DNA from: Bacillota bacterium | GTDB taxonomy: Bacteria; Bacillota; Clostridia; Acetivibrionales; DSM-1351 | Reading direction: 5' to 3' | Length of the DNA stretch: 64,000 bases | Assembly (NCBI GenBank): GCA_023460955.1 | Contig: JAEWOH010000018.1 | Coordinates: forward strand, 124,001 to 188,000 | Part shown: positions 43,390 to 51,677 of the stretch, one piece after another | Layout: each line of letters starts with the position of its first letter | How positions within the stretch are numbered: the first letter of the stretch is position 1 | Position numbers and translations under genes: made by a program | Notes under the pieces: generated by a model | Told to the model about the DNA's origin: nothing | What the model saw: the letters and a program-made list of their open reading frames with translations, nothing else | The model's database searches: none

Positions 43390-44319
43390 GTGATAATTTT
43401 GTACTTTTTTATATTTAAATTACTATATGTTTCTGCAGGGGCTTTGGTCAATTATTTTCCCAATTTCTCACTTAAACTATATAACAGAGCAATTAATATT
43501 TACTTGAAGCATAGCTTGAATTTTGACTTTGTCGAAATCCTTCTTGATCTGGCTGTTAACCTTGATATGTTGGGCAGAAAGGAAGAAGCGATTCAAGCGT
43601 ACAATAAGGCTATTGAAATAAATCCTGATGAGGCCAGGGCGTATTACGGACTGGCCATTATTTATGATGATAAAAGGGAGTTTGACAGGGCTATAGAGCT
43701 TTATAAAAAAACAGTTGAACTTGATCCGGGGTATTCCTGCGCTTATTTTTTCATGGCTAATGCATACGATGAAAGCGATAGGAAACCGGAGGCTGTGGAA
43801 TATTACGAAAAGGCTGCAGACATTGACCCTGGGCATTTTTGGGCCTTTAACAACCTGGCAGCAGTATATGAGGAAACAGGACAATACGATAAAGCGCTTA
43901 TTGCAATCAGAAAAGGCCTGGAACTGGAACCTGAACATTACAAGGCCTTATTCAATGCCGGCGTTATTATGAATAAGCTTGGGTATCCTAAAAAGGCGAT
44001 AGAATACTATGAACAGTCAATTTTGAGAAACCCCAAATATTCCTATACATATTTAAATTTATCTCTGATATATATTGAGGAAAAGGACTATCAAAAAGCT
44101 GTTGACATTATTACGAAGGGTATTAGGTTTGTACCTGACGCTTCATTTCTTTATTACAACAGAGCATGCTTTTATGTACATTTAAAAAAGTATGAGCAAG
44201 CCCTTAACGATCTTATAGTTGCAGCAGACATGAGTACGGAACTTGAAAACTATATGAAAACAGACAGTGAATTGGACCCGTTAAGGAGTATGGATTTATA
44301 TAAAAAACGTTTTTGTTAG
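43390..44319 (+). CDS. TPR-repeat protein
   Basis: A 309-residue protein with an N-terminal hydrophobic stretch (residues 1-20, possible membrane anchor) and about seven tetratricopeptide repeats from residue 50 on (e.g. EEAIQAYNKAIEINPDEARAYYGL is one unit at ~66-88, further units at ~34-residue intervals). TPR proteins act as protein-protein scaffolds. The start codon is uncertain: GTG 43390 or TTG 43399, neither with a strong ribosome binding site, so translation may depend on the gene just 11 bp upstream. No function can be assigned. bioY with its own operator follows. Confidence 0.85.
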   Translation: MIILYFFIFKLLYVSAGALVNYFPNFSLKLYNRAINIYLKHSLNFDFVEILLDLAVNLDMLGRKEEAIQAYNKAIEINPDEARAYYGLAIIYDDKREFDRAIELYKKTVELDPGYSCAYFFMANAYDESDRKPEAVEYYEKAADIDPGHFWAFNNLAAVYEETGQYDKALIAIRKGLELEPEHYKALFNAGVIMNKLGYPKKAIEYYEQSILRNPKYSYTYLNLSLIYIEEKDYQKAVDIITKGIRFVPDASFLYYNRACFYVHLKKYEQALNDLIVAADMSTELENYMKTDSELDPLRSMDLYKKRFC

Positions 44320-44353
44320 CTTTTCTTCGGTTTAAAAGAGTTTTCTGAAGGCA

Positions 44354-44408
44354 TTGTCAACCTAATTCACTTGATTAGGTTGACAATGCCTTTGAGCTGG
44401 TTTACAAT
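44354..44408 (+). promoter_or_regulatory. BirA operator and bioY promoter
   Basis: TTGTCAACC (44354-44362), 15-bp spacer, GGTTGACAA (44378-44386): this is the biotin repressor BirA operator pattern, with perfect dyad symmetry that extends to 19 bp per arm (44348-44366 with 44374-44392). The right arm contains a -35 TTGACA (44380-44385), and TACAAT (44403-44408) lies 17 bp downstream, so BirA would block RNA polymerase when biotin is sufficient. Confidence 0.88.
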
Positions 44409-44512
44409 ACCAATATAATCAATGGAGTGATTAGTCAAATAACTGTACTTATGCAGGTTTAGCTGAAGGCTGCTTTGACTGATGTACTTTATAACATTTT
44501 GGAGGTAAACAT

Positions 44513-45061
44513 ATGAGACCGAAACATATTATTTTTGCAGGTTTATTTGCGGCGTTGACAGCTGTAGGGGCCTTTATAAAAATCCCGCTGCCATATGTAC
44601 CGCTCACTTTACAGGTTTTTTTCTGCCTTCTTGCAGGTATTCTGCTGGGGTCAAAAATCGGACTTATTTCCCAGCTGGTTTATATTGCTGTGGGACTTAT
44701 AGGATTACCGGTATTTACCTACGGGGGCGGTCCGGCATATGTATTAAATCCTACTTTCGGTTATCTGGCCGGCTTGCTTATCTGTGCTTTTACTATTGGT
44801 AGGCTTACCGAACAAATGTCAAAATTAACGGTGACAAAACTTTTTCTGATAAACCTGCTTGGAGTTTTGATAATATATGCAGTAGGAGTTCCTTACCTTT
44901 ACCTGATCAAAAACGTGTATCTTGCCAGCGAAACTCCAATATTAAAAGTGCTTTCCGCGGGATTTCTCATGACAGTACCCGGAGATATTATTAAGAGCTA
45001 TTTAGCAGCGCTGGTAGGAGTAAAACTGATTCCGGTTGTTAAAAACATATTGTCAAGATAG
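44513..45061 (+). CDS. bioY: Biotin transporter BioY (ECF S component)
   Basis: A 182-residue S component with six helices that captures biotin and docks on the general ECF module (EcfAA'T, not in this window). Family features include an early AGLFAALTAVGAFIKIPLPYVPLTLQVFF stretch (residues ~7-35), GSKIGLISQLVYIAVGLIGLPVFTYGGG, and FGYLAGLL. TTTTGGAGG precedes the ATG. The BirA operator directly upstream supports biotin as substrate and indicates repression when biotin is abundant. It is followed by a terminator, so it is a single-gene unit. Confidence 0.95.
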   Translation: MRPKHIIFAGLFAALTAVGAFIKIPLPYVPLTLQVFFCLLAGILLGSKIGLISQLVYIAVGLIGLPVFTYGGGPAYVLNPTFGYLAGLLICAFTIGRLTEQMSKLTVTKLFLINLLGVLIIYAVGVPYLYLIKNVYLASETPILKVLSAGFLMTVPGDIIKSYLAALVGVKLIPVVKNILSR

Positions 45062-45147
45062 CATTAAACAATCTGAATTCATACCAACCATAATGAAATA
45101 ATACATAGCTTAGTACAATAGTAACATTTGAAAGAATAAAACATAAT

Positions 45148-45200
45148 AAGGGAAAGTTGAGCAAGCAAGTAAATTGTTGGGCTCGACTTTCCCTCATTTT
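45148..45200 (+). terminator. Terminator after bioY
   Basis: A 13-bp stem GGGAAAGTTGAGC / GCTCGACTTTCCC (one wobble) with an 18-base loop, followed by TCATTTT. Confidence 0.75.
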
Positions 45201-45240
45201 CAATTATTCTTATTTTTGCGGGTTTAATGTCTTAAATATT

Positions 45241-45249
45241 TGGTATAAT
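45241..45249 (+). promoter_or_regulatory. Extended -10 promoter of the FNT gene
   Basis: TGGTATAAT is an extended -10 (TGnTATAAT), 31 bp before the ATG; no good -35 is needed or seen. Confidence 0.55.
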
Positions 45250-45280
45250 AGAAAATTATAACTATCAATGAGGTAGAATT

Positions 45281-46150
45281 ATGTCGGATGATACATATAA
45301 GAATTTGAATCTGCTGGCACCGGATCAGATAGCCGAGCAAACTGTTCAAAACGGATATAAAAAAGCAAATACAAGGGTTTCACGCCTGTTTGTACTTGGT
45401 ATTCTTGCGGGAGCTTTTATAGCTTTTGCATCACAGGGTTCAAATGCGGCAATTTACAATATACCTTGGGCGGGTGTCGGAAAAACCGTTGCAGGGGCTA
45501 TATTTTCGACGGGACTTATGTTGGTAATTGTGGCGGGAAGCGAACTTTTCACCGGAAATACTTTAATGGTAGCAGCTCTTGCACAGAAGCGTATAACCGT
45601 CGGTGGGATGCTCAAAAACTGGATTACGGTTTACGTTGGTAATTTTGCAGGTGCTGTTTTAATTGCCTGGTTTATTTACCACTCAGGGCAACTGGACTTT
45701 ACAAGCGGATTGTTAGGGGGATTTACCATAAAAACCGCAGCGTATAAAGTATCTCTCACCTTTACAAAAGCTGTAATAATGGGAATACTGTGTAATTGGC
45801 TGGTTTCGCTGGCGGTATGGATGGCCTATGGCTCAAAGGATATGGCAGGAAGGCTGCTGGCAATATTCTTTCCCATATGGTTGTTTATAACCTCAGGGTT
45901 TGAGCATTGCGTGGCAAATATGTACTATATCCCTGCGGGAATTATGGCAAAAGCAAATCCCGAGTGGGTTAAACAGGCAATTTCTCTTGGAGCAACTCCT
46001 GAAAAGATAGAGCACCTCAATTGGGGAAGTTTTTTTATCAAAAACCTTCTCCCTGTTACACTGGGGAATATTATCGGCGGAGCTGTGTTTACAGGAATGG
46101 CGTACTGGTTTGCATACCTTTATAAAAAAGATACTGCTTCAAAGAAGTGA
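45281..46150 (+). CDS. Formate/nitrite transporter family channel (FNT)
   Basis: A 289-residue membrane protein with the six-helix FNT fold. Family signatures are FASQGSNAAI in the first half, VAGSELFTGNT (FNT signature 1, about residues 85-97), NWLVSLAVWMAYGSKDMAGR and GFEHCVANMYYIPAG (signature 2 with the conserved central His). FNT pentamers pass formate, nitrite, hydrosulfide or related anions. In a fermentative anaerobe formate is the likely substrate; hydrosulfide (HSC) is another option considering the nearby sulfur genes. AATGAGG precedes the ATG, and an extended -10 promoter lies just upstream. Confidence 0.92.
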   Translation: MSDDTYKNLNLLAPDQIAEQTVQNGYKKANTRVSRLFVLGILAGAFIAFASQGSNAAIYNIPWAGVGKTVAGAIFSTGLMLVIVAGSELFTGNTLMVAALAQKRITVGGMLKNWITVYVGNFAGAVLIAWFIYHSGQLDFTSGLLGGFTIKTAAYKVSLTFTKAVIMGILCNWLVSLAVWMAYGSKDMAGRLLAIFFPIWLFITSGFEHCVANMYYIPAGIMAKANPEWVKQAISLGATPEKIEHLNWGSFFIKNLLPVTLGNIIGGAVFTGMAYWFAYLYKKDTASKK

Positions 46151-46191
46151 CTTTTAATGCAATCTGTAAATTTGTAAGGAAGTACTATTAT

Positions 46192-46270
46192 ATGGGAAGC
46201 AATTAATAAAATGAGAAGCAATTTATAAGAATGGGAAGCAATTCATAAGAATGGCAAGCAATTAATTAAA
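46192..46270 (+). repeat. Four tandem ~20-bp repeats upstream of topB
   Basis: Units start at 46192, 46211, 46231 and 46251 and follow ATGnnAAGCAATTnATAAnA with few changes. The array lies in the intergenic gap between the FNT gene and topB. It does not encode a protein and has no CRISPR spacers. Confidence 0.85.
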
Positions 46271-46289
46271 AAATGTGAGGTTTATTAAC

Positions 46290-48458
46290 ATGGGAAAGAC
46301 ATTAGTTCTGGCTGAAAAGCCCTCAGTTGCAAGAGATATTGCAAAGGTATTGGGCTGCAGTCAAAATGGCAATGGCTGTATTATCGGTTCGAAATATATT
46401 GTGACCTGGGCTTTGGGACACCTTGTTACCTTGGCAGATCCGGAAGCCTATGGAAATAAGTATAAAGCCTGGAATCTGGAGGACTTACCCATGCTCCCCA
46501 ATAAGATGGAGCTGGTTGTAATAAAGCAGACCTCAAAGCAGTTTGGCGCAGTCAAAGCTCTTTTACACAGAGAGGATATAGACGAACTGGTCATTGCAAC
46601 AGACTCGGGAAGAGAAGGAGAACTGGTAGCCAGATGGATTATCCTTAAGGCGGGCTTCAAAAAGCCAATTAAAAGACTCTGGATATCCTCCCAGACTGAT
46701 AGGGCAATAAAGGAGGGCTTTGCAAATCTGAAGCCCGCAAAAGAGTATGATAACTTGTATCATTCAGCTCAAAGCAGAGCTGAGGCCGACTGGCTGGTAG
46801 GTTTGAACGTAACCAGAGCTCTAACCTGCAAGCACAATGCCCAGCTGTCTGCCGGCAGGGTTCAGACTCCTACACTTGCCATGATAGTTGCACGGGAGGA
46901 GGAAATCAGAAGGTTCGTCCCAAAGGATTACTGGACAATTACGGCTCAGTTCAACGGCTTTACGGTACAGTGGCAGGACAAGGTCTCTAACCAGACCCGA
47001 ACCTTCAGCAAAGAACAGGCAGACAGCATAGTAAAGAAAATAACCGGTCAGACCGGTGAAGTTGTTGAGGTAAGGAAGGACCTGAAAAAGGAGTTGCCAC
47101 CGCTTGCCTATGATCTGACCGAGCTGCAGAGGGACGCCAACAGAAAGTACTCCTATTCGGCAAAGCAGACTTTGAATATTATGCAGAAGCTCTATGAAAC
47201 ACATAAGCTGGTAACCTATCCAAGAACAGATTCCAGATACATTACAGATGACATTGTACCAACTCTGACTGAAAGACTGAGAAGTATAGCAGTTGGCCCT
47301 TACGCAAAGGCGGTGCAGGGTATATTAAGAAATAAAATCAGTGTCACTAAACGCTTTGTCGACAACAGCAAGGTTTCGGACCACCATGCCATCATTCCCA
47401 CAGAACAGTATGTAAATTTATCTGCTCTCAGCACAGAAGAAAGAAACATTTACGATCTAATAGTAAAGCGCTTTATTGCTGTATTAAGCAGCCCCTTTGA
47501 ATATGAACAGACCGGCGTAAAACTGGATATAGCAGGAGAAACCTTTACTGCCAGAGGGAAAATAGTTAAGTCCTGGGGCTGGAAAGCGGTTTATGAAGGC
47601 TTTGGCAAACTTGATGAGGATAGTGAAGAGGAAGAGGACGATCAAGCCCTGCCTGAAATATCAAAGGGACTAAAGTCGAAGGTGCTCTCAACGAAAGCTA
47701 TAAACGGAAAGACAAAGCCTCCTGCAAGATATAATGAGGCTACCTTGCTTTCAGCCATGGAGCATCCGGGGAAGTTTGTCGAGAACAAGGCGCTGAAGGA
47801 AGCATTAGAGAATACCAGTGGTCTAGGTACTCCGGCAACAAGAGCAGATATTATAGAAAAATTGTTCAATACCTTTTATATAGAGCGTAAGGGGAAGGAG
47901 ATCTACCCAACCTCAAAGGGGATGCAGCTGATAGGCCTTGTTCCTGAAGATTTAAAGTCGCCTGAGCTTACAGCAAAGTGGGAACAGCAGCTTGCATTGA
48001 TAAGTAAGGGTAAGGTAAGCTCAAACACCTTTGTTACAGACATGAAGGGCTATGCAACCAGACTTGTAGGGGCAGTCATAGCAAACTCTGAACAATTCAA
48101 GCATGACAACGTAACCAGGGAAAAGTGTGCAGAATGCGGAAAATATCTTCTTGAGGTCAACGGCAAAAAGGGAAAAATGCTTGTCTGCCCTGACAGGGAG
48201 TGCGGCTATAGAAAATCAATAACTGTAGTATCTAATGCCAGATGCCCTGAATGTCATAAAAAGATGGAGATACGCGGAGAGGGTGAAAATAAATCCTTCT
48301 ATTGCGCCTGTGGATACAGGGAAAAGCTTGATGCCTTTAAAAAGCGTAAAGGAGATCAGGTGGACAAAAGAGAGGTTGCTAGGTTCATGAAGCAGCAGGA
48401 TTCAGGAGAACCGCTGAATTCAGCGCTAGCCGACGCGTTGGCCAAATGGAAAAAGTAA
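46290..48458 (+). CDS. topB: DNA topoisomerase III (type IA)
   Basis: A 722-residue type IA topoisomerase. The Toprim domain begins GKTLVLAEKPSVARDIAKVLG (residues 2-22 here) and includes ATDSGREGELVAR. The catalytic domain has the nucleophile Tyr310 in VTYPRTDSRY and a downstream HHAIIPTE. The C-terminus has two zinc-ribbon-like modules (CAECGKYLL...CPDREC, then CPECHKKM...CACGYREK). The start is ATG 46290, with TGAGG nearby; an in-frame GTG 15 bases upstream contains that motif. TopB-type enzymes decatenate DNA and resolve replication and recombination intermediates. Plasmid-type relatives carry such genes, but here it is in chromosomal context. Confidence 0.94.
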   Translation: MGKTLVLAEKPSVARDIAKVLGCSQNGNGCIIGSKYIVTWALGHLVTLADPEAYGNKYKAWNLEDLPMLPNKMELVVIKQTSKQFGAVKALLHREDIDELVIATDSGREGELVARWIILKAGFKKPIKRLWISSQTDRAIKEGFANLKPAKEYDNLYHSAQSRAEADWLVGLNVTRALTCKHNAQLSAGRVQTPTLAMIVAREEEIRRFVPKDYWTITAQFNGFTVQWQDKVSNQTRTFSKEQADSIVKKITGQTGEVVEVRKDLKKELPPLAYDLTELQRDANRKYSYSAKQTLNIMQKLYETHKLVTYPRTDSRYITDDIVPTLTERLRSIAVGPYAKAVQGILRNKISVTKRFVDNSKVSDHHAIIPTEQYVNLSALSTEERNIYDLIVKRFIAVLSSPFEYEQTGVKLDIAGETFTARGKIVKSWGWKAVYEGFGKLDEDSEEEEDDQALPEISKGLKSKVLSTKAINGKTKPPARYNEATLLSAMEHPGKFVENKALKEALENTSGLGTPATRADIIEKLFNTFYIERKGKEIYPTSKGMQLIGLVPEDLKSPELTAKWEQQLALISKGKVSSNTFVTDMKGYATRLVGAVIANSEQFKHDNVTREKCAECGKYLLEVNGKKGKMLVCPDRECGYRKSITVVSNARCPECHKKMEIRGEGENKSFYCACGYREKLDAFKKRKGDQVDKREVARFMKQQDSGEPLNSALADALAKWKK

Positions 48459-48811
48459 TCCGGTTTTTGGCTTTATTTATTACGGAAATTTTATGTATGG
48501 TTGCTTTTGCAATTGACAATATGCAATAGTTTATAGTATCATCTTAATAATTTACATAGGAATACTAGGAATTGGTCTGTACGCTAGAGACTATATAATA
48601 TTGAGATAATATAAATTTGTTTATAAAAAGAATAAATTAATTATTACAGATTATTACAGAAATTTGTTAAAGTAAAATCTAATAAAAATTATTAGTAAAA
48701 AAAGTTAATAAAATTGATAAAAAATTAAATAAAATTGTTTGAAAAAATTATTAATAAATTATTAAAAGAATTTATAAGGTTTTCTTTTATAATGATAAGG
48801 AGAATTTTTAG
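48459..48811. other. AT-rich intergenic region before larE
   Basis: About 350 bp of extreme AT content with runs of TTAATAAAAT-like words. A possible promoter is TTGACA (48513-48518) and TATCAT (48537-48542) with an 18-bp spacer. No open reading frame, terminator or recognised RNA is seen. Confidence 0.5.
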
Positions 48812-49633
48812 ATGAGCATCTATGATAAACTTGAAAGCTTAAAAAGTATTATAAGAAAACATAATAGCGCAGTTGTTGCATTTTCAGGCGGAGTTGACTC
48901 CACCTTTCTTCTGAAGGTAGCTGCCGAGGTACTGGGGGACAAGGTGGTAGCCGTAACTGCTCACTCGTCGACCTATCCTGAGCGTGAAATGCGAGAAGCA
49001 ATTGAGTTTGCAAATAGCAATTCCATCCGTCACAGAGTTATAATTTCTGAAGAACTTGAAGTTGAAGGTTTTTCACAAAATCCGGTAAACAGATGTTATC
49101 TCTGTAAGAATGAGTTGTATGAGAAAATAGAGCAGGTTGCTAAGGAAGAAGGCATGGAATTTATTTTCGAAGGCTCGAATGTTGATGACCTGGGAGATTT
49201 CAGGCCTGGAATGCAGGCTGTGCGTGAACATGGAGTAGTAAGCCCCTTAAGAGAGGCTCAGCTGTCCAAAGAGGAAATCCGTTTGCTTTCAAAAGAAATG
49301 GGTCTTAAAACTTGGGATAAACAGGCATTCGCATGTCTCTCTTCAAGATTTCCCTACGGAGAAACTATAACAAAGGAAAGACTTCAGATGATTGACCGGG
49401 CTGAACAATTCCTGCTGGATATGGGCTTCAGACAGGTAAGAGTCAGATTTCACAAGGATATAGCAAGAATAGAAATAACTCAGGAAAGCTTTGAAAAAAT
49501 AATTGAAGCTGAGACCAGGGGAAAAATATATACAGAATTTAAGAATATTGGATTTATGTATACTGCACTTGATTTAAAGGGTTATAGAACCGGAAGTATG
49601 AATGAAGGGCTTAGTGAAGCAGAGAAGAAATAG
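48812..49633 (+). CDS. larE: ATP-dependent sacrificial sulfur transferase LarE
   Basis: A 273-residue PP-loop ATPase-type enzyme (SGGVDST at residues 25-31) that adds sulfur to the pyridinium dicarboxylate precursor of the nickel-pincer nucleotide cofactor of lactate racemase and relatives. It carries Cys95 and Cys98 (RCYLCK) and Cys175 (AFACLSSR). Three-Cys LarE proteins are reported to bind a 4Fe-4S cluster and act catalytically, unlike the Lactobacillus form, which sacrifices its single Cys. GATAAGGAG precedes the ATG. larA, larB and larC are not in the window; its neighbours are sulfur amino acid genes. The next gene starts 25 bp later, so an operon is likely. Confidence 0.9.
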   Translation: MSIYDKLESLKSIIRKHNSAVVAFSGGVDSTFLLKVAAEVLGDKVVAVTAHSSTYPEREMREAIEFANSNSIRHRVIISEELEVEGFSQNPVNRCYLCKNELYEKIEQVAKEEGMEFIFEGSNVDDLGDFRPGMQAVREHGVVSPLREAQLSKEEIRLLSKEMGLKTWDKQAFACLSSRFPYGETITKERLQMIDRAEQFLLDMGFRQVRVRFHKDIARIEITQESFEKIIEAETRGKIYTEFKNIGFMYTALDLKGYRTGSMNEGLSEAEKK

Positions 49634-49658
49634 GACGGTAAAACGGGAGGTTGGAGAA

Positions 49659-50822
49659 ATGAATAATCAGAGCGGCGGCAGTAATACTAACATTGACACA
49701 AAAGTAGTTCATGGCTTTAAGGGCTTTGATTCCAATACAGGGGCTATAAGCTTTCCCATATATCAGAGCGCTACTTTCAGACATCCCGGTTTAAATATGT
49801 CTACCGGCTATGACTATTCGCGTCTCCAGAATCCAACACGTGAAGAACTTGAAAATACCATGGCTGTATTGGAGAACGGTAAATACGGTTTTGCTTTTTC
49901 AAGCGGAATGGCAGCTATATCTTCGGTATTGAAAATCTTTACTCCGGGACAGCATATAATCGTTTCAGATGATTTATATGGAGGTACCTATAGAATATTC
50001 GAAGAAGTATATAAAAGCTATGGACTGGAATTCAGTTATGTAGATACTTGTAAAATAGAAAATATTGAGAGGGAATTCAAAGAAAATACTGCTGCCGTAT
50101 TTATTGAGACTCCTACCAACCCTGTGATGAAGGTAGCTGATATAGCTTTAATTGCACAGTTTACCAACAGAAAAAATTGTCTGTTTATAGTGGATAATAC
50201 ATTTCTTACCCCTTACTATCAGAGACCTCTTGACCTAGGCGCTGATATTGTTGTTCACAGCGGAACAAAATACCTTGGCGGTCATAATGATACACTGGCA
50301 GGCTTTGTTATTTTAAATGATGAAGTAAGAGCTGAAAAATTGAAACTTATTCAGAAATCCGAAGGCGCAGTACTTTCGCCTTTCGACAGCTGGCTGCTGT
50401 TAAGGGGAATAAAAACCCTCAGTGTCAGGCTTGACAGGCAGCAGCATAATGCCATGGAACTGGCCAAATGGCTGAAGGGCAATAGAAATGTCCGTAAGGT
50501 TTATTATGTGGGACTGCCCGAACATGACGGTTATAATATCTCTTTAAAACAGGCTTCAGGCTTTGGAGCTATGATATCCTTTGAGGTGTCTTCAGCGGAG
50601 TTGGTTGAGCAGGTACTGGGCAGGCTTAAAATAATACTTTTTGCAGAAAGTCTTGGCGGTGTAGAAAGTCTTATAACCTATCCAATGCTGCAGACCCACG
50701 CCGCAGTACCGGAGGAAATCCGCAATAGACTGGGCGTAAACGACCGGTTACTAAGACTATCAGTGGGAGTGGAAAATGTTAAAGACCTTATAGCTGACCT
50801 TGAGCAGGCCCTTGAAGCATAG
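49659..50822 (+). CDS. PLP-dependent trans-sulfuration enzyme (cystathionine gamma-lyase/synthase family)
   Basis: A 387-residue enzyme of the Cys/Met metabolism PLP family. Motifs: YDYSRLQNPTREELE near residue 48, FSSGMAAISSVL, DNTFLTPYYQRPLDLGADIV and the PLP lysine Lys204 in HSGTKYLGGHND. The C-terminal segment SLGGVESLITYPMLQTHA is typical of MccB/MetB/MGL-type enzymes. Whether it makes or cleaves cystathionine, or degrades homocysteine, cannot be decided; the bacillary MccB (gamma-lyase) is the nearest description. The start is ATG 49659 behind GGGAGG; a far upstream codon within larE is not supported. Follows larE by 25 bp. Confidence 0.9.
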   Translation: MNNQSGGSNTNIDTKVVHGFKGFDSNTGAISFPIYQSATFRHPGLNMSTGYDYSRLQNPTREELENTMAVLENGKYGFAFSSGMAAISSVLKIFTPGQHIIVSDDLYGGTYRIFEEVYKSYGLEFSYVDTCKIENIEREFKENTAAVFIETPTNPVMKVADIALIAQFTNRKNCLFIVDNTFLTPYYQRPLDLGADIVVHSGTKYLGGHNDTLAGFVILNDEVRAEKLKLIQKSEGAVLSPFDSWLLLRGIKTLSVRLDRQQHNAMELAKWLKGNRNVRKVYYVGLPEHDGYNISLKQASGFGAMISFEVSSAELVEQVLGRLKIILFAESLGGVESLITYPMLQTHAAVPEEIRNRLGVNDRLLRLSVGVENVKDLIADLEQALEA

Positions 50823-50854
50823 CCTGCTCTTTCAGCTTCCATTGAACATTATAA

Positions 50855-51301
50855 TCAGATATAAAACATAAAGTCCTCACCGCTTTTTGCTTTATCTGCT
50901 TCAATAACAAGATCGCTTAGGGTGATATTCTTCAAGATGTTCGTAACTGAATTATCAAGACTTTCCCAAACCAAAGAGTTAAGAGACTTTTCAATTTCCT
51001 CGGCACTGTCTGATACTGATCGTTCTGTTTTTTCAAACAGACTTAATTCTACTGCCTGGAGTATTTCCAGTACAGTTATCTTGTCAGAGGCTTTGGAAAG
51101 TTGGTAGCCGCCCTGGGAACCCTTAATCGAAGTAACCAGCTTAGATCTTTTGAGTAAGGAAAATACCTGTTCCAGGTATATTTTTGATATTCCAAGTTTT
51201 TCAGCGATACTGATTACTGTGACAAAATCACCGGTTCTGCCCAGTTGGGCAATGCTGATCATTGCTGCTAGTCCGTACCTGCCCTTTGATGAAATTCTCA
51301 T
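50855..51301 (-). CDS. Rrf2-family regulator (CymR-like)
   Basis: A 148-residue winged-helix regulator beginning MRISSKGRYGLAAMISIAQLG, with KLGISKIYLEQVFSLLKRSKLV (recognition helix region, residues ~37-58) and IKGSQGGYQLSKA in the wing: all Rrf2 hallmarks. It lacks the three cysteines of the Fe-S type (IscR), as does CymR, the master regulator of cysteine metabolism in Bacillus and Clostridium, which acts with CysK. Location in a sulfur island, divergent from metNIQ and with cysK nearby, fits CymR. A 13-bp inverted repeat at its own promoter suggests autoregulation. Confidence 0.85.
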   Translation of the reverse strand: MRISSKGRYGLAAMISIAQLGRTGDFVTVISIAEKLGISKIYLEQVFSLLKRSKLVTSIKGSQGGYQLSKASDKITVLEILQAVELSLFEKTERSVSDSAEEIEKSLNSLVWESLDNSVTNILKNITLSDLVIEADKAKSGEDFMFYI

Positions 51302-51371
51302 ATAAATCCCTCCATTATGCCCACCGTGTTTATGGTGTCATAAATTGTATAAAAATATAATATACATAGTA

Positions 51372-51414
51372 ATTATATATGTTTAATTAAAACATATATA
51401 ATCACACGTGTCAA
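51372..51414 (-). promoter_or_regulatory. rrf2 promoter with 13-bp palindromic operator
   Basis: On the minus strand TTGACA (51414-51409) and TTTAAT (51391-51386) are separated by 17 bp. ATTATATATGTTT (51372-51384) and AAACATATATAAT (51390-51402) form a perfect inverted repeat with a 5-base spacer that overlaps this promoter's -10 region. Confidence 0.65.
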
Positions 51415-51580
51415 CTTGTTTCACTATTTATAAATCAGCAGAGCCTAACATATGGGAAAATATAATCCAAATGTTGGCATGGTGCGGATTTTATTGACAG
51501 GAGCGAAAGCGCAAAATATACTATAATTTAGAGAAAAATAAATATATCATACTATTCATATATGAATTATAAAAAATGTG

Positions 51581-51626
51581 TTGACATTTAAATTCTGGTA
51601 ATCTATACTATAGAAAACTACCAGAA
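51581..51626 (+). promoter_or_regulatory. metN promoter with flanking inverted repeat
   Basis: TTGACA (51581-51586) and TATACT (51604-51609), 17-bp spacer. TTCTGGTA (51593-51600) and TACCAGAA (51619-51626) form an 8-bp inverted repeat around the -10, with a smaller palindrome CTATA-C-TATAG (51603-51613) inside. It is a plausible binding site for the divergently encoded Rrf2 regulator. Confidence 0.7.
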
Positions 51627-51677
51627 AACATATATGATTTATATGGATACCTTTATGTTTGGGGTACTGGAGGGTGT

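Larger units (their letters stand above)
51302..51677. other. 376-bp divergent regulatory region between rrf2 and metN
   Basis: It holds the minus-strand promoter and palindrome of the Rrf2-type gene (51372-51414), about 150 bp of AT-rich spacer and the metN promoter with an inverted repeat (51581-51626). No small open reading frame with a ribosome binding site, no T-box and no SAM riboswitch was recognised. Confidence 0.6.

Noticed and set aside
44348..44392. Perfect 19-bp inverted repeat as a terminator of the TPR gene
   Set aside because: No T run follows, and it contains the complete BirA operator pattern and a -35 box; operator is the better reading, though it may also slow transcription from upstream.
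46192..46270. Repeats before topB as CRISPR
   Set aside because: They are head-to-tail units of 20 bp without spacers and with drift.
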